A stretch of DNA of 64,000 nt from assembly GCF_014282005.1 (NCBI RefSeq), contig NZ_JACFTD010000001.1, positions 362,210-426,209 of the forward strand. Reading direction: 5' to 3'. The stretch is from Sporosarcina sp. BP05. Its GTDB lineage: Bacteria > Bacillota > Bacilli > Bacillales_A > Planococcaceae. Within the stretch, counting starts at the first letter, position 1. Each line of letters opens with the position of its first letter. Both the position numbers and the translations under genes were made by a program. Positions 7,300 through 15,742 of the stretch are shown here, in pieces. Below the pieces are notes generated by a model that was not told the DNA's origin, did not search any database, and saw only the letters and a program-made list of their open reading frames with translations.

Positions 7300-9498
7300 T
7301 TAGACCGCCACGACGACCGTTACTTTGAATAAATCCCCATCTACTTCGATTTTCATATTCCCATTATGCAAATCAACGATGGATTGCGCAATTGCAAGGC
7401 CAAGCCCTGAGCCATCTGTATGGCGTGACGTATCCGCCCGTTTAAAGCGTTCATATAATTCGTCGGTATTTTCACCGAGCTCGTACTTCGTCACATTTTT
7501 CACGACGAATTCGGCCGTATCGCCTACTTTTCGCAGCGTAATATAGACGCGGGTGCCTGGCAATGTGTACTTGATGGCATTGACAATTAAGTTATCCAAA
7601 ACGCGCCACCATCTTTTCCCGTCTAGATAAGCAACGACCGCAGCATCAGGGAAATTCACCCTAAAGTCTAGTCCTGATTTCGAAATTTCTTCTTCATGCT
7701 CCGCAAGGGCTTGCTGAAGTAACTGCGTCATATCAACACGCTGCTTGTTAAGCTCCAAGTTACCACTTGCCATTTTCGATACTTCGAATAAATCCTCGAT
7801 TAATGTCTTCAAACGCTGTGATTTTTTATCTAAAATATCTACATACTTAGTACGTTCTTCGGCTGTAATGTCTTCCTTTTTCAGGAGATCCGTATACGTA
7901 ATAATTGACGTCAATGGTGTCCGAAGATCATGACTGACATTCGTAATAAGCTCCGTTTTTAGACGTTCACTTTTCGCTTGTTCAGTCATTGAATTACGGA
8001 CACCTTCACGCAAATTATTCAAATTCTTAGCGTGTTCGGCAAGTGGTGATTTCCCTTCAACCTTAATTTCTTCATGAAGACGTCCTGCCGCCATCGCTTC
8101 TGTCGCCACCATTATTCGGTTTAAGTACGCTGACCGTTTCACCAATGTGAAGAGTGCTGGTAAGCCTAGAAACAGAACGGCTGGAATGTAGACAATTAGA
8201 GATGCAGGCATAAGAAGTACGACTATGAAACCAATTCCAGCAAGGAAAAAGCCGGTTAGTAATATAAGTGTTTGAATACCGATTGATTTTTTCAAGAACA
8301 TATCATGAAAAGTCTTGCAGAAGCCCACTGTATAACTATCTGCAATGTCCTTTTCAAGTATCCCGTCCCTTTTCAGCCGATCAACGAAATTAACGAGTTG
8401 GAATACAACTGCCAATAGGAACAGAAGTAAAAAGGCAAACTGGATTATGTTCATAATCCACGTATTGAGACTGTTGTTAAAAAAGAAATAATGAAATCTG
8501 CCAGAAACGACATTTAGTACGGCGTACATCGCCAAAATAGAAATAAACAATAAGACCACTTTCATATCAACTTTAAATTGGTTATATTTATCAGATAATC
8601 TGTTTCCCGTAACCCACTCACGATTAAATCGAAGTTTTGTGAATAATGCAACCGACGCAAGTGCTCCAACTAACCAAAGAACAAACGAGAAATATTTGTT
8701 TTGGTTGTATCGCTTTACCTGGTGACTAAGTAGCTCCTCTTTCAATGCACTTATCGGGACGATGACCTTGCCTTCGAATGTTCGTGCGGGGTTACTAATT
8801 AACAACATATCGTTCCATTCTAAATTAGTAGTGCTGTCCCCATAACCCACTGAGCTCCAATTTCTCTCCACAGGTAATGACTGTGCTGTAAAATAACCCT
8901 TAGCTCCATCAAATGTCCTCTTATATGCGGCAGGAGCATCGATGTTCCCCGAAGAGAATGTTTCTCCTGTTTTAGTATCTTTGAATTCATATACGACTGG
9001 GAAACTTTCAAAACTAACCCTATGATTTTCAACCAAATAGCGCTTCAAAATAGATGCTTTTTCAGCCCTAATTTTTGCTTCTACATGCACATCACTTTCA
9101 AAGTTTTTGCGGATATCATCAATTTTTATATCTCTGGCCTCTATTAAAGCGGTTTTCACCTTTTCATTTTTCGCCGCTTCTGCGTCAGCAATCCGATCCG
9201 TGTATTGGTCTTGAATATTTGTGATTTGCTCAGACAGGGTTCCGAACCTGCTTCGATGTGCTTCAATTTCCTCCTTTTCTACTGTAATCGTTTTTTCTGC
9301 TTCTTCCATATCAATTGGATTCAATATGGTCGGTCCGATACTTTCATAAAATGCGTCCATATTGGCTTTAAAATCATCTGTATCTACATAACTTTTCCCG
9401 ACAAACTTTGGACCGGTCTGTACAATCGAAATGAGTGCCAGTAAAAATACAGATACAAGCACAGCCCATAATAGTAGGGGTGATTTATTATTCTTCAT
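7300..9498 (-). CDS. Large sensor histidine kinase
   Basis: A 732-residue membrane histidine kinase. One N-terminal membrane segment (residues 8-27) leads to a roughly 240-residue outside region with a charged coiled-coil stretch (about 70-150), then about five more membrane segments (about 275-295, 315-335, 345-370, 405-425, 430-450). A HAMP-like linker leads to the HisKA box NVSHDLRTPLTSI (His523), N box (VLDNLIVNAIKYT) and G boxes (DGSGLGLAIA). The ligand is unknown; the outside domain does not match one I can name. It follows the response regulator with a tiny membrane ORF in between. The ATG is set by AAAGGAGG, which lies inside the end of that small ORF. Confidence 0.9.
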   Translation of the reverse strand: MKNNKSPLLLWAVLVSVFLLALISIVQTGPKFVGKSYVDTDDFKANMDAFYESIGPTILNPIDMEEAEKTITVEKEEIEAHRSRFGTLSEQITNIQDQYTDRIADAEAAKNEKVKTALIEARDIKIDDIRKNFESDVHVEAKIRAEKASILKRYLVENHRVSFESFPVVYEFKDTKTGETFSSGNIDAPAAYKRTFDGAKGYFTAQSLPVERNWSSVGYGDSTTNLEWNDMLLISNPARTFEGKVIVPISALKEELLSHQVKRYNQNKYFSFVLWLVGALASVALFTKLRFNREWVTGNRLSDKYNQFKVDMKVVLLFISILAMYAVLNVVSGRFHYFFFNNSLNTWIMNIIQFAFLLLFLLAVVFQLVNFVDRLKRDGILEKDIADSYTVGFCKTFHDMFLKKSIGIQTLILLTGFFLAGIGFIVVLLMPASLIVYIPAVLFLGLPALFTLVKRSAYLNRIMVATEAMAAGRLHEEIKVEGKSPLAEHAKNLNNLREGVRNSMTEQAKSERLKTELITNVSHDLRTPLTSIITYTDLLKKEDITAEERTKYVDILDKKSQRLKTLIEDLFEVSKMASGNLELNKQRVDMTQLLQQALAEHEEEISKSGLDFRVNFPDAAVVAYLDGKRWWRVLDNLIVNAIKYTLPGTRVYITLRKVGDTAEFVVKNVTKYELGENTDELYERFKRADTSRHTDGSGLGLAIAQSIVDLHNGNMKIEVDGDLFKVTVVVAV

Positions 9499-9500
9499 CG

Positions 9501-9677
9501 TTAAACGCCTCCTTTGACTAGCCGGTTAAATTGGGCAATTGCCCGGTTCGAACGTTCCACACCATTACCAACTAAATCGATGATGTGGGAGAAACAATAA
9601 CCAATACTCAGTGCAGCAATAACAATTGCAAGAATTGACCAAAAAGCAGTGTAATCATTTTTCGATTTTGTAACCAA
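9501..9677 (-). CDS. Small single-pass membrane protein between regulator and kinase
   Basis: A 58-residue frame from TTG 9677 to TAA 9501 overlaps the last 23 bases of the response regulator gene in a different frame and stops 2 bases before the kinase ATG. The product begins polar (MVTKSKNDY), has one strong membrane helix (FWSILAIVIAALSIGYCF), and ends with a basic amphipathic stretch (GVERSNRAIAQFNRLVKGG). The kinase ribosome site is embedded in its last codons, which suggests coupling. An AAAGGTGG stretch lies about 7 bases before the TTG. The frame fills the gap exactly and has protein-like composition. Function unknown; an accessory modulator of the kinase is an inference from position. 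Confidence 0.6.
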   Translation of the reverse strand: MVTKSKNDYTAFWSILAIVIAALSIGYCFSHIIDLVGNGVERSNRAIAQFNRLVKGGV

Positions 9678-10344
9678 TGCCCCACACCACCTTTACATAT
9701 CTCGGATTTTTCGGATCTGCTTCGATTTTTTCGCGAATTTTACGTATATGGACAGCAACAATATTTTCAGCATTGTACGCCGCCTCGTTCCAGACGCGTT
9801 CATAGATTTCATTGATGGAAAACACGCGCCCCGCATTTTTCATTAGCAATTCTGTGATTTTGTACTCAATGGGCGTCAACTTCACAACATCGCCCTCGAC
9901 CGTTATTTCCTTCGCTTCTTCATCAAGAACAAGACCGTCAACTTCAATTTTTTTCTGACCGTCATACGTACCAAATTGAATATAACGACGTAATTGCGAC
10001 TTCACCCGCGCCATCAACTCCATTGGATGGAACGGTTTGGTTACATAATCATCGGCGCCAACAGACAAACCGTGAATTTTATCAGAGTCCTCCGCTTTTG
10101 CACTTAACATGATAATCGGGATATTGCGCGCTTCCCTAATTTTGAATGTCGCTGTAATACCATCCATGTTCGGCATCATAATATCGAGAATGAGAAGATG
10201 GACGTCGTTCGCCTCCAATAACTCGAGCGCCTCTTTGCCATCCGCAGCCTTTAGTACGTTGTATCCTTCATTTTTCAAATAAATTTCAATCCCGTCACGG
10301 ATATCCTGATCGTCATCCGCTACCAACACCGTGAACTTCGCCAT
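9655..10344 (-). CDS. OmpR/PhoB-family response regulator
   Basis: A 229-residue response regulator. The receiver has the acidic triad (VADDDQD), phosphoacceptor Asp54 (LLILDIMMPNMDG), Thr/Ser switch (IIMLSAKAED) and Lys (DDYVTKPF). The C-terminal winged helix is typical (LTPIEYKITELLMKNAGRVF, then VAVHIRKIREKIE). ATG 10344 follows GAGGTG; the upstream frame extension lacks a ribosome site. It is the first gene of the operon with the small membrane ORF and the kinase. Its regulon is unknown; a nearby candidate is its own promoter, where TTAAGA-type repeats occur (about 10400-10440). Confidence 0.93.
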   Translation of the reverse strand: MAKFTVLVADDDQDIRDGIEIYLKNEGYNVLKAADGKEALELLEANDVHLLILDIMMPNMDGITATFKIREARNIPIIMLSAKAEDSDKIHGLSVGADDYVTKPFHPMELMARVKSQLRRYIQFGTYDGQKKIEVDGLVLDEEAKEITVEGDVVKLTPIEYKITELLMKNAGRVFSINEIYERVWNEAAYNAENIVAVHIRKIREKIEADPKNPRYVKVVWGIGYKIEK

Positions 10345-10456
10345 CTTCCGCACCTCGCTTTTCTTAACTCTATGATACCTATTGTACCCGCCAAATCTTA
10401 ACAATTACCAACTGTAATTATGAAGAAAGTCTTAAGGTGAGTTATATCAGAATTTT

Positions 10457-10530
10457 AAACAAACACATTTAATCGATGTTTTATGTTTGTTTTTGAATTG
10501 ACTAAGTGACTGTCACCCAGTCAATTCAAA
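10457..10530. repeat. Two palindromes in the divergent promoter region before fdhA
   Basis: A 9-bp inverted repeat (AAACAAACA 10457-10465, TGTTTGTTT 10484-10492) is followed by a 39-bp near-perfect palindrome. The latter has outer arms TTTGAATTGACT (10492-10503) and AGTCAATTCAAA (10519-10530), inner arms GTGAC and GTCAC around a central T, and only one 2-base mismatch. It lies between a divergent response regulator gene and fdhA, so it is not placed as a terminator of either. An operator or a cruciform-forming element are the main options. Confidence 0.75.
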
Positions 10531-10605
10531 TGATTTTTGCATGTTTGGACAGAGACTTACATATTGATAGGGTGTATGGACAAACTACTATTGGGGGTAA
10601 TGTTA

Positions 10606-11820
10606 ATGTCAAACCGTGCTGTTGTATACAATAAGCCAGGAATAGTTTCAATTGAAAATATTGGCTTTCCGGACTTGGTGTTACGGGATGGACCCGGGGT
10701 AAACCCATTGAATGTCGGACGCAAGTGTGATCACGGGGTCATTCTAAAAGTGGTTGCTACGAATATTTGCGGGAGTGATCAGCACATGGTGCGCGGTAGG
10801 ACAACTGCACCAAGCGGTCTAGCATTAGGACACGAGATTACCGGCGAAGTCATTGAGGCAGGTCGGGATGTGGAATTCATGAAAGTCGGAGATCTTGTCT
10901 CCGTACCTTTTAATATCGCTTGTGGTCGCTGTAGAAATTGCAAATCACAAGACACTCATATTTGTGAAAATGTAAATCCAGACCGCCCTGGATCAGCTTA
11001 CGGTTATGTTGATATGGGTGGCTGGGTCGGCGGACAATCGGAGTATGTAATGGTTCCTTATGCTGATTTCCAGCTATTAAAGTTTCCAGATAAAGCACAA
11101 GCAATGGAAAAAATTCTTGATTTGGCTATGCTATCAGATATTTTCCCTACAGGATTTCATGGAGCATACAGCGCTGGAGTCACAATCGGTTCGACGGTGT
11201 ATATTGCTGGTGCCGGCCCTGTAGGATTAGCAGCCGCTCATTCAGCACAACTACTAGGTGCTTCATGTGTCATTGTAGGAGATATGATTGAAGAACGATT
11301 GGCACAAGCGAGAAGCTTCGGGTGTGAAACGATCAATCTTAGTCAGCATGATGATATAGGCGAACAAATTGCACAAATTCTTGGAACTCCTGAAGTTGAC
11401 TGTGCTGTTGACTGTGTCGGGTTCGAAGCACACGGAAACGGACCAAATCGTGGTGAAGCACCTGCGGCTGTTCTTAACTCGATTATGGAAGTGACACGCG
11501 CTGGAGGAAAGTTAGGTATTCCAGGTTTATACGTAACGGGAGACCCAGGAGCAACTGATGAAGATGCCAAATTCGGGACGCTGAAAATTCGAATGGGACT
11601 AGGGTGGGCAAAAGCACATCATTTTGTTACAGGGCAAACGCCTGTCATGAAATACCATGAATTTTTAATGAAATCAATACTGAGCGGTAAAGCTCAAATT
11701 GCCAAGGCAGTGAATGCTACGCTTATCTCATTAGAAGAAGCACCGAATGGATACCAAGTTTTTGATAAGGGTGCAGCGAAAAAGTTCGTTATCGATCCAC
11801 ACGGATTGATAAAAAGATAA
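10606..11820 (+). CDS. fdhA: Formaldehyde dehydrogenase, glutathione-independent (zinc alcohol dehydrogenase family)
   Basis: A 404-residue medium-chain dehydrogenase of the glutathione-independent formaldehyde dehydrogenase (formaldehyde dismutase) group. It oxidises formaldehyde to formate with tightly bound NAD. Catalytic zinc ligands are in ICGSDQHM and GHEITGEV; the structural zinc site is CGRCRNCKSQDTHIC; the nucleotide fold is AGAGPVGLAAA. The extra insert (GPNRGEAPAAVLN) is typical of this subgroup. ATG 10606 is 8 bases after GGGGG. It is followed by an aquaporin gene, 101 bases on, across a hairpin. A detoxification role is likely. Confidence 0.88.
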   Translation: MSNRAVVYNKPGIVSIENIGFPDLVLRDGPGVNPLNVGRKCDHGVILKVVATNICGSDQHMVRGRTTAPSGLALGHEITGEVIEAGRDVEFMKVGDLVSVPFNIACGRCRNCKSQDTHICENVNPDRPGSAYGYVDMGGWVGGQSEYVMVPYADFQLLKFPDKAQAMEKILDLAMLSDIFPTGFHGAYSAGVTIGSTVYIAGAGPVGLAAAHSAQLLGASCVIVGDMIEERLAQARSFGCETINLSQHDDIGEQIAQILGTPEVDCAVDCVGFEAHGNGPNRGEAPAAVLNSIMEVTRAGGKLGIPGLYVTGDPGATDEDAKFGTLKIRMGLGWAKAHHFVTGQTPVMKYHEFLMKSILSGKAQIAKAVNATLISLEEAPNGYQVFDKGAAKKFVIDPHGLIKR

Positions 11821-11837
11821 CTCGTTTAACATAGATG

Positions 11838-11890
11838 ACATCCACGACAAAAACTTCGGAAGTTCGAAAATTAGCTGTGGATGTTTTTCT
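11838..11890 (+). promoter_or_regulatory. Terminator-like hairpin between fdhA and aquaporin gene
   Basis: ACATCCAC (11838-11845) pairs with GTGGATGT (11877-11884), which is followed by TTTTCT; AACTTCGGAAGTT forms a small inner hairpin. It can act as a terminator for fdhA or as an attenuator in front of the aquaporin gene. Confidence 0.55.
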
Positions 11891-11921
11891 ATCCCGTATC
11901 GACAATCAGGGGGGATTTCCT

Positions 11922-12719
11922 ATGTCGGCATTTTTAGGTGAATTAGTTGGAACGATGATCCTAGTGATTTTAGGTTGCGGTGTTGTTGGCGGAGTCGTGC
12001 TTAATAAAACTAAATCACAAAATTCCGGCTGGATTGTGATCACGATGGGCTTTGGACTCGCCGTAGCAGTAGCTATTTATGCGGTAGGCGGGATAAGCGG
12101 CGCCCATATTAATCCGGCAGTCACAGTAGGATTAGCCGTAATCGGTGCTTTTCCTTGGGCAAATGTTCCGGCGTATATTTTAGCTCAACTCATTGGAGCA
12201 TTTATCGGGGCAGTCATTGTTTACATTAATTATTTACCACACTGGAAAGAAACAAACGCTACAGACCAAAAGTTGGCAGTATTTTCAACCAGTCCAGCCA
12301 TAAGAAAACCACTTTCCAACTTCGTAAGTGAAATGATCGGTACATTCGTACTCGTTCTTGGGATATTAGCGATTGGTGCAAATGAATTTACGGAAGGGCT
12401 TAATCCACTTATTGTCGGATTCCTTGTCCTCTCCATTGGTTTGTCACTAGGAGGAACAACCGGCTTTGCCATTAACCCCGCACGTGACTTAGGTCCAAGA
12501 ATCGCTCACTTTTTCTTACCAATTCCCGGAAAGGGTTCATCTGATTGGCGTTATGCCTGGGTTCCGATTGTTGGTCCATTACTTGGTGGAGTATTTGGAG
12601 CTCTGTTTTATCAACAAGTGTTCAGTGGGATAAATTCTGTGACATTTTGGATGGTAGGCTCAATTTGTTTGGTAGCAATTCTAGGTGCACATTTTATGAA
12701 TAAAATGTGCCAAGCTTAA
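11922..12719 (+). CDS. MIP family channel (aquaporin / glycerol facilitator)
   Basis: A 265-residue, six-helix major intrinsic protein with both NPA boxes: HINPAVTVG in the first half and INPARDLGPR in the second. The Asp after the second NPA-Arg (INPARD) is the mark of the glycerol-facilitator (GlpF) branch, so small neutral polyols are the expected cargo. ATG 11922 follows GGGGGG by 7 bases. There is no glpK or glpD nearby; instead it follows fdhA. Passage of another small uncharged solute linked to formaldehyde metabolism is possible but only an inference. Confidence 0.85.
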   Translation: MSAFLGELVGTMILVILGCGVVGGVVLNKTKSQNSGWIVITMGFGLAVAVAIYAVGGISGAHINPAVTVGLAVIGAFPWANVPAYILAQLIGAFIGAVIVYINYLPHWKETNATDQKLAVFSTSPAIRKPLSNFVSEMIGTFVLVLGILAIGANEFTEGLNPLIVGFLVLSIGLSLGGTTGFAINPARDLGPRIAHFFLPIPGKGSSDWRYAWVPIVGPLLGGVFGALFYQQVFSGINSVTFWMVGSICLVAILGAHFMNKMCQA

Positions 12720-12770
12720 AAATTTGAATAAAGTCCATTAGCCAGTGAATAATCTGGTGAAACACAAATA

Positions 12771-12830
12771 AACACCCCCTGCATCGATTTAGTTAGTAAC
12801 TAAATCGACTAAACAGGAGGGTGTTTTCTT
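12771..12830 (+). terminator. Long terminator after the aquaporin gene
   Basis: An inner perfect palindrome CGATTTAGTTA/TAACTAAATCG is enclosed by AACACCCCCTG and CAGGAGGGTGTT, followed by TTCTTAT. The rest of 12720-12971 shows nothing else clear except a GGTGCCTGTCATC motif at about 12959, a sequence type often seen in Bacillales intergenic DNA. Confidence 0.8.
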
Positions 12831-12971
12831 ATAAGGACAAGAAGGTCAATTTCTATCTAAGACACCAATATAGACCCGTTTTATCACAACAAAGCTGTAT
12901 TTCTAGTTTTCGTATTGTACAAACATACATAATTGTTCAAACATCCATGTTTATCTAGGTGCCTGTCATCT

Positions 12972-13847
12972 TTACAATGGACTTTTGACTTTTCTACCAC
13001 TCAACGTCAACACAAGAATCCCACCAAGCAACATCGCGATCCCCATCCAAGACGTTCCATTCAGTCGCTCTCCTACAACAATTACACTCAATATAGCAGC
13101 AGTAAGTGGTTCAGCAAGTGACAGCGTGACTGCTGACGATGAAGGTATCCGTTTCAATCCTGCAGAAAAGAGGATATATGCCACACTGGTTGTGATTATT
13201 CCAAGATACAACACAACAGAAATTCCACGCCCTGTCATGAGCCCTTCCGTTTCGAATAAAAACAAGAATGGCATGAGCATTATCGCACTCATCGAAAAGA
13301 TAACCGCAACAGCAGGCACAGGATCTACCTTTTCTAGCACGTCTTTATTGACGAGGGTATAAAAGGCAAACAACAAACCAGCTCCAAGTGACATCGCAAT
13401 TCCCACTGGATTAACAACGATACCATCTTTATTTAAAAAGAGCAGTGCACACCCTATAATTGCAAGTGCTGTCGCCATAATCCACACTCGGGTGGGACGG
13501 CGTTTTACTAATAACCATTCAATGATTCCGGAAAAAACTGGAGCACTCCCGATTGTGACGACCGTGCCGATAGCAACCCCCGTTAATCTGACAGAAGAAA
13601 AAAATAAATATTGAAAAATAGCCATTGAAATAGCTGCGTACAGGGTAGATTTCCACGGCCAATTTCGAAAATCGATTTTACGCATAATGAGCAAAATAAC
13701 TAGTAATGAAAAACCCCCTACTGCAAGCCTTGATGCCCCAACCGCTAACGGATGTATCGTTTGCGGCATAAATGTTTGGGCGGTGCCCGTCGTTCCCCAA
13801 AGGATCGCTCCAAACAGCACGACTAGATATGAAATACGTTGTGACAA
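12972..13847 (-). CDS. EamA/DMT family transporter
   Basis: A 291-residue exporter-type protein of the drug/metabolite superfamily with two EamA repeats and ten predicted membrane helices. The repeat signature near the end of each half is visible (TLSLAEPLTAAILSVIVVGE in the second). The start is TTG at 13847 with AAGGGGG 7 bases upstream. Substrate cannot be told; relatives export amino acids, bases or drugs. It stands alone and is one of three DMT-type exporters in the window. Confidence 0.85.
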   Translation of the reverse strand: MSQRISYLVVLFGAILWGTTGTAQTFMPQTIHPLAVGASRLAVGGFSLLVILLIMRKIDFRNWPWKSTLYAAISMAIFQYLFFSSVRLTGVAIGTVVTIGSAPVFSGIIEWLLVKRRPTRVWIMATALAIIGCALLFLNKDGIVVNPVGIAMSLGAGLLFAFYTLVNKDVLEKVDPVPAVAVIFSMSAIMLMPFLFLFETEGLMTGRGISVVLYLGIITTSVAYILFSAGLKRIPSSSAVTLSLAEPLTAAILSVIVVGERLNGTSWMGIAMLLGGILVLTLSGRKVKSPL

Positions 13848-14365
13848 AGTGATTCCCCCTTACTCTCTCTATAGTAGAAGATACCACAAAAACTAAATTC
13901 CCCAACACCTTAATAGTAAATCAAGTCTGTTAATTATCCATTTTATTATATGAAGCATTTGTAAGAAAAACGTGAAAGTATCCATTTTCTCTTGTTCGTT
14001 TTCGGCTGACTTTGGATAATAAAAGAATAGCTACCTTTCTATAGGGATTGCAAGTGCCCGAAGATGAAATTTCGGGCACTATACCGCTTTTAATAATGCC
14101 TTCCCTACTTATTTTGGGAAAGATAATACAAGTAACAGTGTAACGCCATTTAGAAAGTGACACTTCTATAAAATCGAAAAGGGAATGCTATAAAGTTGGA
14201 TTAAGTAGCCATTCAGTCCTAACAATCCAACCACCTGTACAAAGAGTCCCTAGTGATTTACCACAAAAGTAAGCAGGGATTTACTGGTTAATCAACACCC
14301 GTGATATTAAATGTATTTATACAAAAAGCCCGAAATGTAGGTAGCATCTCGGGCAAAATTCGTTC
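13848..14365. other. Gene-poor stretch with hairpins
   Basis: No convincing gene is present; a 77-codon minus-strand frame (13930-14163) lacks a good ribosome site and recognisable sequence. A perfect 10-bp hairpin, AGTGCCCGAA (14053-14062) with TTCGGGCACT (14071-14080), has no T run on either side. The DMT gene promoter must lie near 13850-13920. Confidence 0.5.
14321..14354 (-). terminator. Terminator of the nitroreductase gene
   Basis: On the minus strand GCCCGA and TCGGGC pair (14354-14349 with 14333-14328) and are followed by TTTTTG. Confidence 0.8.
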
Positions 14366-14995
14366 TTATATAAAACGTACAACCTCATCTAAAGGCAGGC
14401 GGGAAGACCCGTAGGCCGGGGCAGCAGCCTTTCCTAAAGCGATCAGTACAACTGGGAATTGATCACCGGGAAGGTCGAATCTCTCAGCAAATTTCACTTT
14501 ATCAAAGCCACCCATTGGTAAAGTATCATAGCCTTTTTCTTTAGCAATCAACATCAATTGCATAGAAACAAGCCCTGCATCGAAAGAAGCAATGTTCGCC
14601 CTTACCTCTCTTGGCATATTTGGATAAACTGCATTCGTACTGGCAATTGTGAGATCCTTAATAGAATCATCCATATGTCCTTCTGCCACGTTTTGTGTAT
14701 AAATTTGTTCCACTTTCTTATACGCATCTATATTCCCCAAGACCGCAATAACAGCAGAAGAGTCCTCAACGGCAGCTTGATTATTGGCGATTGTCTTCAG
14801 TTCCTTCTTCAATTCTGCGTCTTGAAAAACGATAAAGCTCCAAGATTGTAGGTTACTGGATGAAGGAGCGATTGTAGCCAACTTCAGCATTTCTGCAATT
14901 TCTTCTTTTCCGATTGTAGCGTTCGGATCGAACACCCTCACTGATTTCCTTGCGTTCATTACACTATATAAATTTGAATCTAATGTTGTAGTCAT
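14366..14995 (-). CDS. Nitroreductase family protein (YodC-like)
   Basis: A 209-residue FMN-dependent nitroreductase-family enzyme that reduces nitro groups, quinones or similar with NAD(P)H. Family features are the N-terminal RKSVRVFDPNATIGKEE, the FMN/phosphate-binding APSSSNLQSW, and the C-terminal GGFDKVKFAERFDLP and IALGKAA. ATG 14995 follows GGGAGG; an upstream extension of the frame runs through the operator region and is rejected. It is divergent from an HxlR-family regulator with two palindromic operators between, the same layout as yodC-yodB in B. subtilis, where the system answers quinones and diamide. Confidence 0.88.
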   Translation of the reverse strand: MTTTLDSNLYSVMNARKSVRVFDPNATIGKEEIAEMLKLATIAPSSSNLQSWSFIVFQDAELKKELKTIANNQAAVEDSSAVIAVLGNIDAYKKVEQIYTQNVAEGHMDDSIKDLTIASTNAVYPNMPREVRANIASFDAGLVSMQLMLIAKEKGYDTLPMGGFDKVKFAERFDLPGDQFPVVLIALGKAAAPAYGSSRLPLDEVVRFI

Positions 14996-15015
14996 TGTAT
15001 TGCCTCCCTTTTCCG

Positions 15016-15061
15016 ACTTACTAATAGTAAGTGATTGCATACAACTTACCATTAGTAAGTT
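15016..15061. promoter_or_regulatory. Twin HxlR-type operators and nitroreductase promoter
   Basis: Two palindromes, ACTTACTAATAGTAAGT (15016-15032) and AACTTACCATTAGTAAGTT (15043-15061), are centred 28 bases apart. Reading on the minus strand a TTGACA -35 (about 15064-15069) precedes them, so binding would block the nitroreductase promoter. The same half-site occurs before catE at 40688. Confidence 0.8.
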
Positions 15062-15128
15062 GGATGTGTCAACCCTAACGATACATGTTAAGATAGATGA
15101 AAGATAAAGCAGAATGGAGGTTTGACTA

Positions 15129-15461
15129 GTGAATCGACCGAATGATTGTGGGATTTCATCACATGTCTGCAACAACTTTCACGATACGATTGAATTTATT
15201 GGCAAGAGATGGATGGGGGTAATTATTTATACACTGATGTCCGGACCCAAGCGTTTTCATGAAATCACTGAGGGTATTCCAGGGATATCAGATCGACTTT
15301 TAACAGAACGGCTAAATGAATTAATCAAAGAAGGCCTTGTTATAAAAAAACAATTGGAGCCTTCTACTATAATTGGATACGAACTTACGGATACCGGGAT
15401 GGAATTGAAAGAAGTTATTACTGCCATTCGGAACTGGATGGCAAAGCGTACAACCCTTTAG
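15129..15461 (+). CDS. HxlR-family transcriptional regulator (YodB-like)
   Basis: A 110-residue winged-helix HxlR/DUF24 protein. The core is VCNNFHDTIEFIGKRW then LMSGPKRFHEITEGIPGISD and LTERLNELIKEGLVIKK. Cys14 lies exactly 14 residues before the conserved Trp, where YodB, CatR and HypR keep their redox-active Cys; another Cys is at position 7. Start is GTG 15129 with GGAGG 8 bases upstream. It is divergent from the nitroreductase gene and probably represses it by binding the twin palindromes until its Cys is oxidised or alkylated. Confidence 0.87.
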   Translation: MNRPNDCGISSHVCNNFHDTIEFIGKRWMGVIIYTLMSGPKRFHEITEGIPGISDRLLTERLNELIKEGLVIKKQLEPSTIIGYELTDTGMELKEVITAIRNWMAKRTTL

Positions 15462-15639
15462 GTTAGAGCGCTAATAAATACCTCCAAAAAGAGCTATTAT
15501 CCCCTAGAGGTTTAAAGCTCTTTCCCCATTTTCTGACTGACTACATTCATCTATATCTAGTAGAATCATTGCTCCCACTAGGCATCGAACACCAATATTT
15601 ACCCTCCCCATATTCATACCTCTTCGTTTTTCACATGTA

Positions 15640-15669
15640 TTGACATGTACGAATCAAAAACACTATGAT
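15640..15669 (+). promoter_or_regulatory. queT promoter
   Basis: TTGACA (15640-15645) and TATGAT (15664-15669) with an 18-base spacer, placing transcription start just before the preQ1 riboswitch. Confidence 0.7.
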
Positions 15670-15690
15670 ACACTGTATTGCAGGCTTTTA

Positions 15691-15731
15691 ACACGTGGTT
15701 CGTCAACCATCCCACGCTAAAAAAACTAGGA
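15691..15731 (+). promoter_or_regulatory. PreQ1-I riboswitch
   Basis: A short hairpin (CGTGG pairing with CCACG, loop TTCGTCAACCATC) is followed directly by the A-rich tail CTAAAAAAACTAGGAGG, the layout of the type I preQ1 aptamer. The tail that forms the pseudoknot runs straight into the ribosome site of queT, so ligand binding should hide the site and stop translation. The gene it controls is a queuosine-precursor transporter, which agrees. Confidence 0.9.
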
Positions 15732-15742
15732 GGAAAAGAATA

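Noticed and set aside
11835..11921. N-terminal extension of the aquaporin
   Set aside because: The extra frame overlaps a terminator-like hairpin and lacks a ribosome site; GGGGGG directs the ATG at 11922.
13930..14163. A 77-codon minus-strand frame as a gene
   Set aside because: No ribosome site, no recognisable sequence, and it spans a perfect hairpin; composition looks non-coding.
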